Notes under the pieces: model-generated
What the model saw: the letters and a program-made list of their open reading frames with translations, nothing else
Told to the model about the DNA's origin: nothing
The model's database searches: none
Part shown: piece by piece, positions 47,642 to 58,328 of the stretch
How positions within the stretch are numbered: position 1 is the stretch's first letter
Layout: every line of letters begins with the position of its first letter
Source of the DNA: Gyrodactylus bullatarudis
Lineage: Eukaryota > Platyhelminthes > Monogenea > Gyrodactylidea > Gyrodactylidae
Direction: 5' to 3'
DNA length: 64,000 bases
NCBI GenBank assembly: GCA_012064415.1
Contig: SSNU01000063.1
Coordinates: 349,450-413,449, forward strand
Program-made: the position numbers and the translations under genes

Positions 47642-48984
47642 ACAGTTGTACCTCTATAAAAAATGTAACAAACCTATCCCTCTCCTCTCTGCCCCTTTTA
47701 AGTTGAGTAAAATAATGTATAGCTACTATAAAGTGGGTTTATGAGTGTCAAACTTTCCAAAAAAATAAAATTCGGTCAAGTTTGATTCATTCAATAGAGA
47801 ATTTTCTGCTGATTCTTTCTATCTAATAAAAATACCAGATTCGTTCATTTCTTGTCTCATAAAACACTCTCAAACATTGGAGCAGTTTTGATTTTGGATT
47901 AAAAAATGATTTTTCTCTTTTTCGTCTTTTCCCACTTTTGACCTATACCCCTCCCCTTATTAACACCCACAATTGGGGAACAACTGTAATTATGGCTTAC
48001 ATCACTCTTTCCCCTATAATCACACTGAGATATTCAACGATTAACTGGAAATATTAATGAGTAATCAATCCTCCTTATACAACTACAAATTTCAACGTGC
48101 AAAGAATTAGCATTTGGTATTTTATTCTCCTGAAAGGTTCATATCCTCTAAACCTTTCGATTATAATTATTTTTTGTCCAATGAGAACACTCTAAATTTC
48201 AATTTGATCAAGAATTCAATTTACAATTCATTTTCACTGTCAACAACCATGAAACATGACCTGAGAACCGACATTAATTATTTAGGTGCGGAAGGCAAAA
48301 CTTCCGAAGAAATTTCCTCTCAATTGGGAATTAGTCTGGCACGATTAAAATATTTTCGAAGAACAAAAGTGATCAAGTCAGCAAATCAAAGATTTTATGA
48401 TGAAATCAGACAGTTTTTAATTGAATTTGGCAGACCGATTCCTTTTGATGAACTTTGGGAATTAAGATAAGAGGATATGAAATGGGACCCTTTCAGGAGA
48501 ATAAAATACCAAATGCTAATTCTTTGCACGTTGAAATTTGTAGTTGTATAAGGAGGATTGATTACTCATTAATATTTCCAGTTAATCGTTGAATATCTCA
48601 GTGTGATTATAGGGGAAAGAGTGATGTAAGCCATAATTACAGTTGTTCCCCAATTGTGGGTGTTAATAAGGGGAGGGGTATAGGTCAAAAGTGGGAAAAG
48701 ACGAAAAAGAGAAAAATCATTTTTTAATCCAAAATCAAAACTGCTCCAATGTTTGAGAGTGTTTTATGAGACAAGAAATGAACGAATCTGGTATTTTTAT
48801 TAGATAGAAAGAATCAGCAGAAAATTCTCTATTGAATGAATCAAACTTGACCGAATTTTATTTTTTTGGAAAGTTTGACACTCATAAACCCACTTTATAG
48901 TAGCTATACATTATTTTACTCAACTTAAAAGGGGCAGAGAGGAGAGGGATAGGTTTGTTACATTTTTTATAGAGGCACAACTGT
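47642..48984. mobile_element. 1.34-kb element with ~497-bp terminal inverted repeats
   Basis: The left arm (about 47642-48138) and right arm (about 48489-48984) are reverse complements almost throughout. The ends read CAGTTGTACCTCTATAAAAA and the complement of CAGTTGTGCCTCTATAAAAA. A central 350-bp spacer carries an open frame. The flanks (GATTA before, TTTAACC after) suggest a TTA or TA-rich target but do not fix it. The arms are too long for ordinary MITEs. Near-identity implies recent insertion or gene conversion. Confidence 0.85.
48249..48470 (+). CDS. small helix-turn-helix-like ORF inside the inverted-repeat element
   Basis: The ATG at 48249 gives 73 residues, while the frame is open from 48114. 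LGAEGKTSEEISSQLGISLARLKYFRRTK has the spacing of a helix-turn-helix (SEEISSQLGIS as helix, turn, helix), and RFYDEIRQFLIEFGRPIPFDEL follows. It occupies almost all the spacer between the arms. It could be a DNA-binding remnant of the element's transposase or a captured gene piece. No catalytic motif is present and I do not recognise the family. Confidence 0.4.
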   Translation: MKHDLRTDINYLGAEGKTSEEISSQLGISLARLKYFRRTKVIKSANQRFYDEIRQFLIEFGRPIPFDELWELR

Positions 48985-50605
48985 TTAACCATCAAATTCT
49001 TAACAGTTCCACTGTTTTAGAAGGCATTTTGAATTATCGAAATTTCATTGATTTTCAAGTAGTGAATACAATCAAGAAATCGAATTCTAAGTACCAATCG
49101 ATAATGAGGTAAAGCACTAGATTTTCTTGTCTAGTTTTGATCCTGAAAAACTTCTTTTGACCATTCTTTTACTTTCAAAAATTAAAATATTGGAAATTTG
49201 GCGCCAAAACGAAATTCAAAATATTACCATATTTTTTCTCCGATTCATAAAAGAGAGCTCTATGATCAGGATTTCATGATACTCGAGTTCCTGATGAAAG
49301 AAATGATATTCTGTAAAGATAATAATAAACGTAATAAAAATATTAATCAGGGTCTTTATTTGGGGTTTTGATGACTATGGATAAGTGCTTAAGTCTTTTT
49401 AGTATCTCTAATTGGATGCTGAGAAGTCACACATCTTGCCTCAGCGTGTATTTAATTTATAAGCTAGTAAAGAAACAATTTAATCATGTATGGCAGGCAT
49501 TGACACATTTCATCTTTATTATTGAGACTCTTCAGTATACTGTAGTCGAGAATCGAACCAGGGTCATGAGTATTGAAAGTCCAATCAATCAGGGTCTCAT
49601 ATCATACTGTAATTTTGTGCTTTTAGTCTTGATAACTGCTCCATTCAAACTACTTATCCAAGAGTAGCTGTACAAAATTTCAACTTTTACATATTTTTAG
49701 TTGGAGAACTTTGAGTGAGCAATTTGTTTAGTTTTAATATAACCTCTCCTCTTTAATAGAATAAATTTTCAGTTATATTTACTGAGTAAAATTTGAAACG
49801 CTCAAGTTTATATTTCGAAGCGATAATCAGTTTTCTCACACATGAAAATCGAATAAAACTCTATTTTTGTACTTTAATTATTAATTTTTTAAAAGAATCA
49901 ATTGATTAGTTAACCCTAATTGAATCAAACACTAATAAATTCCCTAGGGGTGGTGTAAGATGCTATATTAAACCAAAAGTATTGCCTTGGTCAAGCTACC
50001 TTTCTCTCTCTGTGCCTTTTTAGTCATCTCTCCCTTTCTGCGTTTCTATCCTTATTTCCAATATACAATTATTATTTTATTCTACAAAATAATTAAGAAT
50101 ACCTCCATTTATTACTGGATGTATTTCAACTCTTGATTAATTAATTAATTAATTTCCGACACCCAAGCCACCCTTTCTTTTCTATGAATTCTATAGCCTT
50201 TTTTATCTCTGTTCTATTTAAATTCTATTTATTATCGATTATTTTCTATTCATACAACGAAATATGTCTTTTCTTCTATTTGAACAACTAATCATTTTTG
50301 AATTGGTTAGTTTCTTGTTAGATTTGATCAAAATTCAATATTCTTTAAACAATTTATCTCTGAGACACATCATTCAATACCATAGAATGAACTTTTAAAC
50401 TATTGCTTATTTAGTGGGGGGTTTTTAAACAAATGGAGGCATATTATGCACCCAAAGTTCTAAATTTAATCTATTTGACGCTTACATGTAACTGATACTG
50501 AAATATTTTAATTAGGCTCTCAAATATACTAACAGATAGCCCTTGTAAAGATCACAAATTAAGATGTAATATTTTTTTTAGACAATTTACGTTTTTATAA
50601 ATTAT
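48985..50605. other. no gene seen
   Basis: AT-rich sequence between two inverted-repeat elements. Open frames lack motifs. The expected KChIP exon for the first EF-hand was looked for here and not found. Confidence 0.45.
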
Positions 50606-50609
50606 GTGT

Positions 50610-51804
50610 GTTACGTTCAAAGTGGAAACTCGTACAGTGTATACACTGAACGTTCAGTGTGTTGAATAAATAGCAGTTCTCAATGATCGCATGCAGATAT
50701 CAATTGGTCTGTGGGCATTCAACTAAGAAAAATTAAATGTTTTACCCTTTGATCCTCTCTAAAATCCGTCAAAAAGGTGGAGGTTTCTCACTTATAGTTT
50801 TAAGTTATCAACCCAAAATTCATTAAGACTTAACGATACGGAATATTACAATCTTATCAGTGATAAGTTATCACTAAATTCAGGGCATCCAAGATGCTAT
50901 TAAATGAAGATGAGAACCTCTTGAAATTCGCAAAAGTCTCTGAAGGATTTCTCATAGAGATTCTCTATCTATCCAAACTGCCTCAAAGGAAGCTTCATTT
51001 TCATGGGACCAAGGAATGTTGAGGTATGATTTTCCCACTGAATGCCTGTCAAATAGGGGGAAATGCAGAAGAAATAAAGTTCTTTGCAATTCTAGGTTCA
51101 ATAAAAGTTTTTCATGTAATAATAAATAAATAAGTATTATATTCGAACTTTTCTTAAATTAAAAGACCTTAAGACCATTAAAAAAGATGAGACTTATTTC
51201 TCGAACATAGAGTGAACCGTGTCCACATTGAACGTTTAGTCATTATATTCTAAGTGTACACTAGGCTAGGGTGAAATTTTTTTTTCTCCGAACAACTCAC
51301 GAGAGGACTTACTTTTCTGATAAATTTTAGTACTCAGATCATGTTTTCAATAATTTTAAAGTGTGAAAGTCATTCTCCATTATGTCATTGCCCATTGTTA
51401 CGGGCATATATCTTACAGACATGATAAAACAACGAAATTGACCATGAAGCCCAATTTGATGAAAAGATTACTATTTTTGAAGATAAAAATTAAGAAACTT
51501 ATTGAATGGCCAAGATATTCCGGATTTTAGTGATTGCGTAGTAAAAGTAAATTGAAAAATGAGCGGCGATTTGAAAAATTTTGGATTTTTAAAAGCGAAT
51601 GACATAATGGAGAATAATTTTCGACATATATGCTTCAATACAGAATAATGCTTAGAATTGATAGTTTTATCAGAAAAGTTAGTCTCAATATGAGGTTAAA
51701 AATTTCACCCTAGCCTAGTGTACACCGAGTTTCCTCATTGACCAATTAGTTGTACAGAGTACACACTGAACGTTCAGTGTATGAGTTTCCAGTTTGAACG
51801 TAAC
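50610..51804. mobile_element. TIR element with palindromic subterminal repeats, interrupted by a MITE
   Basis: The left end reads GTTACGTTCAAAGTGGAAAC, and the right end is its complement with one change (AGTTTGAACGTAAC). Both ends then carry the palindrome CACTGAACGTTCAGTG within 60 bp. A weaker CATTGAACGTTTAGT lies near 51220. The hAT-type MITE at 51262-51717 interrupts it, leaving about 740 bp of original sequence without coding capacity. Target duplication is unclear. Confidence 0.65.
51262..51717. mobile_element. hAT-type MITE, complete copy
   Basis: Ends TAGGCTAGGGTGAAATTTTT and its complement. Flanked on both sides by GTGTACAC (51254-51261, 51718-51725), an exact 8-bp target duplication fitting the hAT pattern. 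456 bp, non-coding. Other copies: 60208-60664 complete, 22788-23098 truncated, 30645-30890 and 15866-15908 relics. Confidence 0.85.
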
Positions 51805-52387
51805 ATATGCAACTAATAAAAAGATCATGAGCAAATCGGATTTATTTCGTATCAGGAAAATAATACACGATTAGCAGAATTTTTCTAACTTTGAATAAAA
51901 ATTTATTTATTCACGTAAAAAGGTTTATATAAATGCTTTTAGGAAATTTTGTTTAAAATAAAATTGAACTGATAACTATGCAGAATCTAGTTAAATAGCT
52001 TTTAAAGCTTGAATCAAGATTATAGAAACCTTTGTTGAGTTTGTTGAATTTACTTGGTAGAAATAGCAATCAATTACCTGAGGGATTTCAAGAGCCTATC
52101 TTTAATGCTGTAGTTACATGATTTTTTTATTGCTTCACATTCCTCACGTAAAGGGAACAACATTGTTTTGGTAATAATTAATAACTTTCATATCAGTAAC
52201 TGTGCTTGTCAAGCATTTCAATTTTATCTACAACATTAGGGATCTAGAGATTAATTTGTAAATTTTATATCATAATTGATTGGGAAACTGTATTTTGACA
52301 TATTTTTTTTATTATTCAGTAGGGTAATACAAAATTTTATTTTCCCCGAACAATGTTCTATGCCTTGATCAAAAATTGATGTTTTAA

Positions 52388-53517
52388 CCCTCGTTCTTGA
52401 AATCGATTTTGTCGCAGAAATGATAATCTGGGTTGAAAACCACCCATAAAGTAAAAATTAATTTCAGAAGATCTAAAATGATTTATTTTATTAGCTACTC
52501 AAAACAGTTATTCCGTATTTGCCTGGTTTAGAAGGAATAAACATTTTGAAAGGACACCGTCCCCGAAAAGTAACAAGCTGCTCATCTACAGTTATTTGAT
52601 CAGACGGCTCATATGCTGTCTGGCAATTTTCGATGAATTGATCAAATAAAACTCTTATTGGTCTCAATTTATCTCGATTTTCACCTTGAGGTCTTTCTTC
52701 CTTGTTATCAAATCTCAAAAATCTTTTCAATACATTGAATCTTGAGTAAGACATGAACTCTCCTATATTTATCGGTCCCCATCTTCCTTGCCATAGCTCT
52801 TTCAGATCCATTGCTTTTTGTTTGCACATACCAATATATAGGCTTATTCCAATCCAAATTTGAACTTTAGATAGAGTATTAAAAGAATATTTTTTTGTTA
52901 TTGTTGACATATAGAGATTTGAGTATTTGACAATATCGCACATCATATTTTTTGAGATGAAATGATTAAAAAAATCTAGAGCATCAACTAGTTTTATTGT
53001 TTCTTTCTTCAATGCTTGAGAAAATCTGCATATATTTCGGGCAGGTGTACGAGTGATATGACGTCGATCTTTAGTATAAAGGTAACCTCCACATTTTGAT
53101 TTCATAGGAGTAATTTCAGCCTGAGCATCTTCATCTTCTGTGGAAAATTCTATTTCAGATAAGATTTGATCCATATGAACTCTCTGAATCTGACATTAGG
53201 TCATTCACCTTGACTTGCCAAATAATAGTGAAAGAAAAAAAGGTAAAGTTTTTATAAAGAGGCTTATCAAGCAGAAAAGGATTGGTTAATACGATGGGTG
53301 ATTTTCAACCCACATCACCAAACTCGCGATAGAAGATTTCACAAGCCCAAACTCTTTATATGTAGCTTCAAAAATGAGATTTAGAACGTACAGCTTTTCC
53401 TCATTAGATAGAGATAGATTAGAAAAAAGAATCGAGTCGGGAATTTAAATTTTTAGTTAAAATAATAAATTTCTAAATTGAAATGGGTGGAAAACCACCC
53501 ATGATTACATTCTAGGG
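52388..53517 (-). mobile_element. piggyBac deletion derivative
   Basis: TTAA stands on both sides (52384-52387 and 53518-53521). The ends read CCCTCGTTCT and, inverted, CCCTAGAATG. GAAAACCACCCAT occurs just inside the left end, and inside the right end it appears within GGGTGGAAAACCACCCAT, a hairpin. Inside, the minus strand encodes only the first 227 residues of the transposase. At 1130 bp it is about half a normal element. Confidence 0.88.
52491..53174 (-). pseudogene. piggyBac transposase, N-terminal part
   Basis: From ATG 53174 the frame is open for 227 residues. An acidic N-terminus is followed by the family's fold blocks: YSNLYM, IGISLYIGMCKQKAMDLKEL, MSYSRFNVLKRFLRFDN and DQFIENCQTAYEPSDQITVD. 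The first catalytic aspartate is in VDEQLVTFRGRCPFKMFIP. The frame ends after KPGKYGI at a stop near the left terminal repeat, so the second and third catalytic aspartates and the Cys-rich tail are gone. It may still bind DNA but cannot cut it. Confidence 0.88.
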
Positions 53518-54011
53518 TTAACAAATGAGCAGTTTCGAATTCATATCTTGTTTTTTTTCTCTCTCTGATATTTCTAACCATCTCTATGTATGACATACAT
53601 TGTATGTTCAACACACCCTTTTGGACATAAAAGAATGTAAACACATTATTATTCATCTCATGGGAACATTGAGCTATCGGATAAATGAATCGTTAGTGTG
53701 TTAGAGACAAAACTAAATTATGATCACGTAACTGTTATTAAGAATATATAATACGTCTCTCTATACTCTACAGAACTGTACAGACTGAGGTTAATTCAAT
53801 TTATACTACACATTTTTCAAGGGAAAAATAACGATTTTCTCAAACGTACTCAAACTTGAGTTATTTTGTAGTAATACTTTCTCGTTGTCAAAAAAATATT
53901 TCCCATAGTGCAAAGATTATTATTATCACAGGGCAAAATAACTGCTAATATGTTGATTCTCCCTTTTCTTACATGTTCCACCCAATCTTGTATTGATTTG
54001 CTTCTCGATCT

Positions 54012-54400
54012 AGTGATCATTTGAAGAAAGACACAGCGATTACAAGACATCTTAAACAGGAGAATCATGCTGCCTCAATTTCAAATTTTTCCATTCTTTA
54101 TAAAAATCCTGGAAACGACAGCATAGATGTATGGGTCAAAGAGAAATTCTTTATTAACTTATACAAACCAAATCTATGCGTTCAGAAAAATTATTCATAC
54201 AATCTTCAACTACCCTGGCCGATATGAGCTTTTTCACTTTTAATTTATTTTCCTTCTTTTACTATTTCTTTGAGAATTTGTAAATTATTATATTCATTGA
54301 CCTTTTTAAATTATATCATTTTAAAAGTGACACTACTGATGATCCTTTTAGAAATGTACATCTAGTGATAAAATATATTCTCTTCCTACTATTGAATTTT
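54012..54400 (+). mobile_element. 5'-truncated Penelope-like fragment
   Basis: It starts inside the GIY-YIG endonuclease (DHLKKDTAITRHLKQENHAAS) and stays open to NYSYNLQLPWPI and the TGA ending at 54227. It continues through the 3' tail with a hammerhead motif at 54331-54367. It belongs to the same family as the 19.5- and 38-kb copies, but its tail is diverged. Confidence 0.85.
54331..54367 (+). ncRNA. hammerhead ribozyme motif with perfect stem I
   Basis: The order is CACTA, CTGATGA, TCCTTTTA, GAAA, TGTACAT, C, TAGTG. CACUA and UAGUG pair perfectly, where other copies have a wobble (CACUA/UGGUG). The base at the cleavage position is C, the usual one. Stem III is AUGUACAU. Stem II begins with a U-A pair. 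Confidence 0.68.
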
Positions 54401-55522
54401 GAATAATGAAATATTGTAAAAAGCAATGAACTTTCTACAATTTTCATTCAAATATTTCTTTGAATAAGTAATAACATTTCGAATTAGAAAAAATAAGAGG
54501 AGAATTATTTCTAAGCCTGTAATTCTATCTGCAATTGGATAACATGAATGGACCTTTTTCACAATAATAAAGATTATTTTATAGCATAAAATGCAGGGGA
54601 ATAACTTTTTGTTCTTTAAGGGAAATTCTGCTTCTGTCGTAACTCTTTAAACATATATTTTTCAGCCATTTAACTTGATTTATGTGCCCATTGCCTTTCT
54701 ACTGCAAAACTTTCATGTGATTCAGAGTTAAGCCTTTAACTTGTTAGTTGGAAAATTTTTCACATTACAGCTCTCTGATGGAAGAGGTAATAGCCTTGAT
54801 GACTTGGAAACTCCTTCCTTTCTTTTATCTTTATTTTGAAAAACCCCTCACAGAGGTAGAAGAAACCATACCCGTAGAATTTGAAATTGAATTCATCTCT
54901 TGAAATAAATAATTTGGCTATTTTCTGAGTCTAAAATTGGTCATTTTTTGAGCTAATCATCTAAGCTAAAGGTTGGTTTTTGAAACAAATTATTACATTA
55001 AATAAAATTGGATGTTAATTTTAACGATATAAAAAACCACACTGTACTTACCTGGTAACAGGTTCGAGTCAATTGTAATGCAACAAATATTCTTACCAAT
55101 AACGTTTGTTTCTTCTCATCTTTACAAAAATGAAAGACTTATCGATAACTCAGCATTTTTCAACATAAAAACACCCCAAGAAACTTTTTTTCCAAAAATC
55201 ACCTCAAAGAAAAGATTTTTTCAACAATTATCCCAAAAATTTCCAGAAATATCCCCAAAAATCACCCAAAGTTTAATGGAATTTAGTGTTAAATAAAATA
55301 ATTTATTAGAAGTTTCTTTTGAAAATTTTTGGGGTTATTTTTGGAATTAACCCGAAAAGGTATTATGAAGTGAAATTTGGGATCATAATAATATTAAAAT
55401 AAACCTGAAGATTAAATCTATCATATCGATGAGCGATTTCGGTGATTTTGTAAAATTTCATTTAAGTCTAATAAGCATAAACATAGATCAAATGAATAAG
55501 CTTTTTTTGAAATTCCTTCCAG
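54401..55522. other. no gene seen
   Basis: AT-rich sequence immediately before the first recognised KChIP-like exon. CCAAAAAT-type runs near 55.2 kb are low complexity. No exon with the expected first EF-hand sequence was found. Confidence 0.4.
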
Positions 55523-55593
55523 ACGCCTCAATGTACGCCCAGTATGTATTTCGGACGTTCGACAAAGAGCAGACAGGAAGTTTAACTTTTGAA
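55523..55593 (+). CDS. KChIP-like calcium sensor, exon with EF-hand 2
   Basis: A 71-bp exon between CCTTCCAG and GTGAGT, entering in phase 1 and leaving in phase 0. Size and phase equal the corresponding exon of vertebrate KCNIP genes. It reads (D)ASMYAQYVFRTFDKEQTGSL then TFE. The family equivalent is DASTYAHYLFNAFD. The loop DKEQTGSLTFE has most ligand positions of an EF-hand. KChIPs are small proteins that bind Kv4 channel N-termini and set their trafficking and inactivation. The upstream exon or exons with the N-terminus and EF-hand 1 (an RGFK-x-ECP block) are not found in this window. Confidence 0.82.
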
Positions 55594-56080
55594 GTGAGTC
55601 CTTGGTAAATTTCAATGTACCTTGTTAGAGTTAGATCAGTTTTCATTCATTCTCTCTCTCCGTCAAACATGAATGAAAACTCCATTTGTATTTTAAGATA
55701 TTTTTTCTCTGATTAGCGGAAGGAGATGTTAATTGATGATAAAAGAATTCCGATAGATTAGGCACGTTCCCCACCAGAGAGGGAGGAGTTCTCTTTCGGA
55801 TGAATTATTACTCCCTCCTTCTCGATTTAAAAAAATCAATTAAAACAAACTCGCCTCAATCTTCCATCTCAAGTTTGATCTGCAATTTGAATACACCCGA
55901 GATTTATTTTAATTCTAATAACAATACAGAGGTGCACTTTCTTTTATTGAAAGGGCATGTCTCTTTTCGACTCTGATCATGATGATGTCAAGTGCAGTTT
56001 TATTTTGTTTACTACCAATCGATTCTGGACATTGGAGAAATCAATAGAAGATCATCTTCTCTAGATCAGAATGAAACCTG

Positions 56081-58153
56081 ATGGAAGAAGCGCATAAAGT
56101 TAGGGAAAAGAAGTTTAGAAGTCTTAAGAAACTCATAGAAGAAGAAGAGATCAGTCCGTGCGAAAAAAGTATCTTCAATTATGCGAGTATAGAACTAACA
56201 CAAGCTCAGAAAGAAGTTTTGTCATTAGGTCCGAATTTCTGTATACCGAAGAAATCAAAAAAGACAGAAGATAAAGCAGATTTTGAGAAACTAGCATATA
56301 ACTTAAAAGAGAGTAATAAATTGAAGGAAGGAACAGACATAGAAAATTTCAAGATAGGGTTGATGAGCATCTACAAGAGTTACAGAAAGAAGAAAAAATT
56401 ACATAAGAAGCTCAAAAGGCAACACTTTGAGGGACTAAAAGAATTGACGAATAATAGAGAATTGGTTATTGCTCGACCGGACAAAGGAACAGGATTATTC
56501 ATCATGAAAAAAGAAGATTACATTAGAACAGGGCTTGACTTTCTTTCGGATGATAAAATAAATTTGAAAGAAAAGAAATAAGGAGAAACGAGTACAAAAT
56601 GAAAGAAGAGGAGAAAGAAATCGAAAAAACTACGTTAGAACTGTATAGGAAGGGTTTACTAGATGGGAGATTAAAGGACAAAATTTTGAAAAAGAACTCA
56701 ATGTTGTCAAGACTTTATTTCCTACCAAAGACACAAAATATATTGCAAAAATATTCCGGAAATTCTACCTATGAGACCAATATTGGATATGTCAGCAAGT
56801 CCACAGCACAATTTAGCAAAATGGTTGTTAGACATTCTGAAGCCAATTCATAGCCATTTTAATCGATATATAGTGAAAGATGTATTCCAATTCGTTGAAA
56901 AGGTTAAAGATTACCAGGTAGGATCCAGAGAAATGATATCACTAGATATTAATGCGTTATTCCCAAACATTCCGATAGAAGAAACATTAAATATCATTGG
57001 CACATATGTTAACGAAAATAGAGACAATTTCGAGTTAAGTGGAGAAGAAATAGTCAAGATATTAAGAATTTGCTGCACCAACGTACCGTTATCGTTTCAA
57101 GATCAGGTGTATATCCAAAAAGACGGGATAGCTATGGGATCTCCACTTAGTCCGTTGTTAGCAGATATTTTCTTAGGATACTTGGAGAAGAATAGAATGG
57201 AAAATTTAATAGAGGGATACACTGATTTGTACGTTAGATATGTAGATGATACGTTCATTGTCATGAAACAAGAAGCTTCCACCGAGGAATTCTTCAGTGA
57301 AATGAACTTAATCCATCCGAACATCAAATTCACGAAGGAACAAGAAATAGAAGATTCGATAAGTTTCTTAGATGTAAAGTTGACAAAGAAACCAGATGGG
57401 GGCATAGGAAGAACCATACATAGGAAGAAAACAGACACAGGAAAGTACTTACACTTCTCGAGTTATTGTCCTAAGAGTTATAAATCAGGATTAATAATAG
57501 GACTTGTGAAAAGGACCAAGAGAATAGTGAGTGAAGAAGAAGTATTGAATGAGATTAATGGAATCAGAAAAAGACTGAAAGATAATGGATACCCTGAAAG
57601 ATTTGTTCAGAAATACGTAGAAAAAGCTTTAGAAGATGAAGCAACTCAACCGGTAGAACAAGAACAAACTGAAGGAACTATCCCTATCTACATGAAGTTA
57701 AACTTTAAAGGGGATGGATTCAGCTATGAACTAAGGAGAAAACTGAATTCACTTGTAAATGAACATTACAATGATATACAATTGAAGGTTGTATACAAAA
57801 CTACAAGTCTATTCAGATTTCAACTCAAAGACAAGCTGAAAGAATCGGAACAGTCAAATCTCATTTATCGCTTCGAGGCATCATGTGGAGCTAGGTATAT
57901 AGGTCGAACGCAGAGAAGGTTAGCGATTAGGATCAATGAACATTTGAACAAGAATAGTTCGTCAATTAGGAAACACATTGATAGATGCGGGTGTGAGGCC
58001 AACGAAAGCAACTTCAGAATTATATTTAAAAATTCAAGCGATCAACTGACGGACCTCAAAATCAGAGAAAAGTTTTACATTATGAGGGAAGATCCAAATC
58101 TGTGTATTCAAAAGAACTACACACACAATTTAGAACTACCATGGCCCAATTGA
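56081..58153 (+). pseudogene. Penelope-like reverse transcriptase/GIY-YIG endonuclease ORF with two frameshifts
   Basis: Frame pieces are 56081-56581 (Lys/Glu-rich N-terminus, then NRELVIARPDKGTGLFIM), about 56575-56760 in a second frame (LDGRLKDKILKKNSMLSRLYFLPKT), and 56771-58153 back in the first (MRPILDMSASPQHNLAKWLL onward). Motifs in order: ISLDINALFPNIP, GIAMGSPLSPLLADIFLGYLE, catalytic LYVRYVDDTFIVM, SFLDVKLTKKPDG, MKLNFKGDGFSYELRR, endonuclease CGARYIGRTQRRLAIRINEH, and terminal NYTHNLELPWPN. Repairing one base at each frameshift would be enough for continuity, so inactivation is recent. All catalytic motifs seen are intact. Confidence 0.9.
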
Positions 58154-58293
58154 TTTTTAATTTTTCTTTTCTACCTGAATACTAGAAAAGTTTTTTGGTT
58201 TTTCATCAATTAGAGTTACTCAAGAAAATTTTCACGATTTCATTCATAGACAATTCATTATAACAATTTTTATTAAATATTGAACCAGGAATT

Positions 58294-58328
58294 GAGACTG
58301 ACGAGACCTGGCGAAATGTACATATCTC
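58294..58328 (+). ncRNA. hammerhead ribozyme motif of the second Penelope subfamily
   Basis: The order is GAGA, CTGACGA, GACCTGGC, GAAA, TGTACAT, A, TCTC. Stem I (GAGA/UCUC) is perfect yet unrelated in sequence to stem I of the other subfamily. Stem III is again AUGUACAU. The core variant CUGACGA fits the CUGANGA consensus, and stem II opens with a G-C pair. Confidence 0.68.

Noticed and set aside
49540..49590. tRNA-like B-box (minus strand CCTGGTTCGATTCTCG)
   Set aside because: The T-stem does not pair well, no A-box or cloverleaf could be drawn, and no CCA-end context or terminator is seen. At most it is a SINE remnant.
55078..55296. 72-codon frame just upstream of the first KChIP-like exon
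   Set aside because: I checked it as the missing N-terminal exon. It lacks the RGFK and ECP blocks, has no suitable donor in phase 1 and is rich in Lys/Pro/Phe repeats of low complexity.
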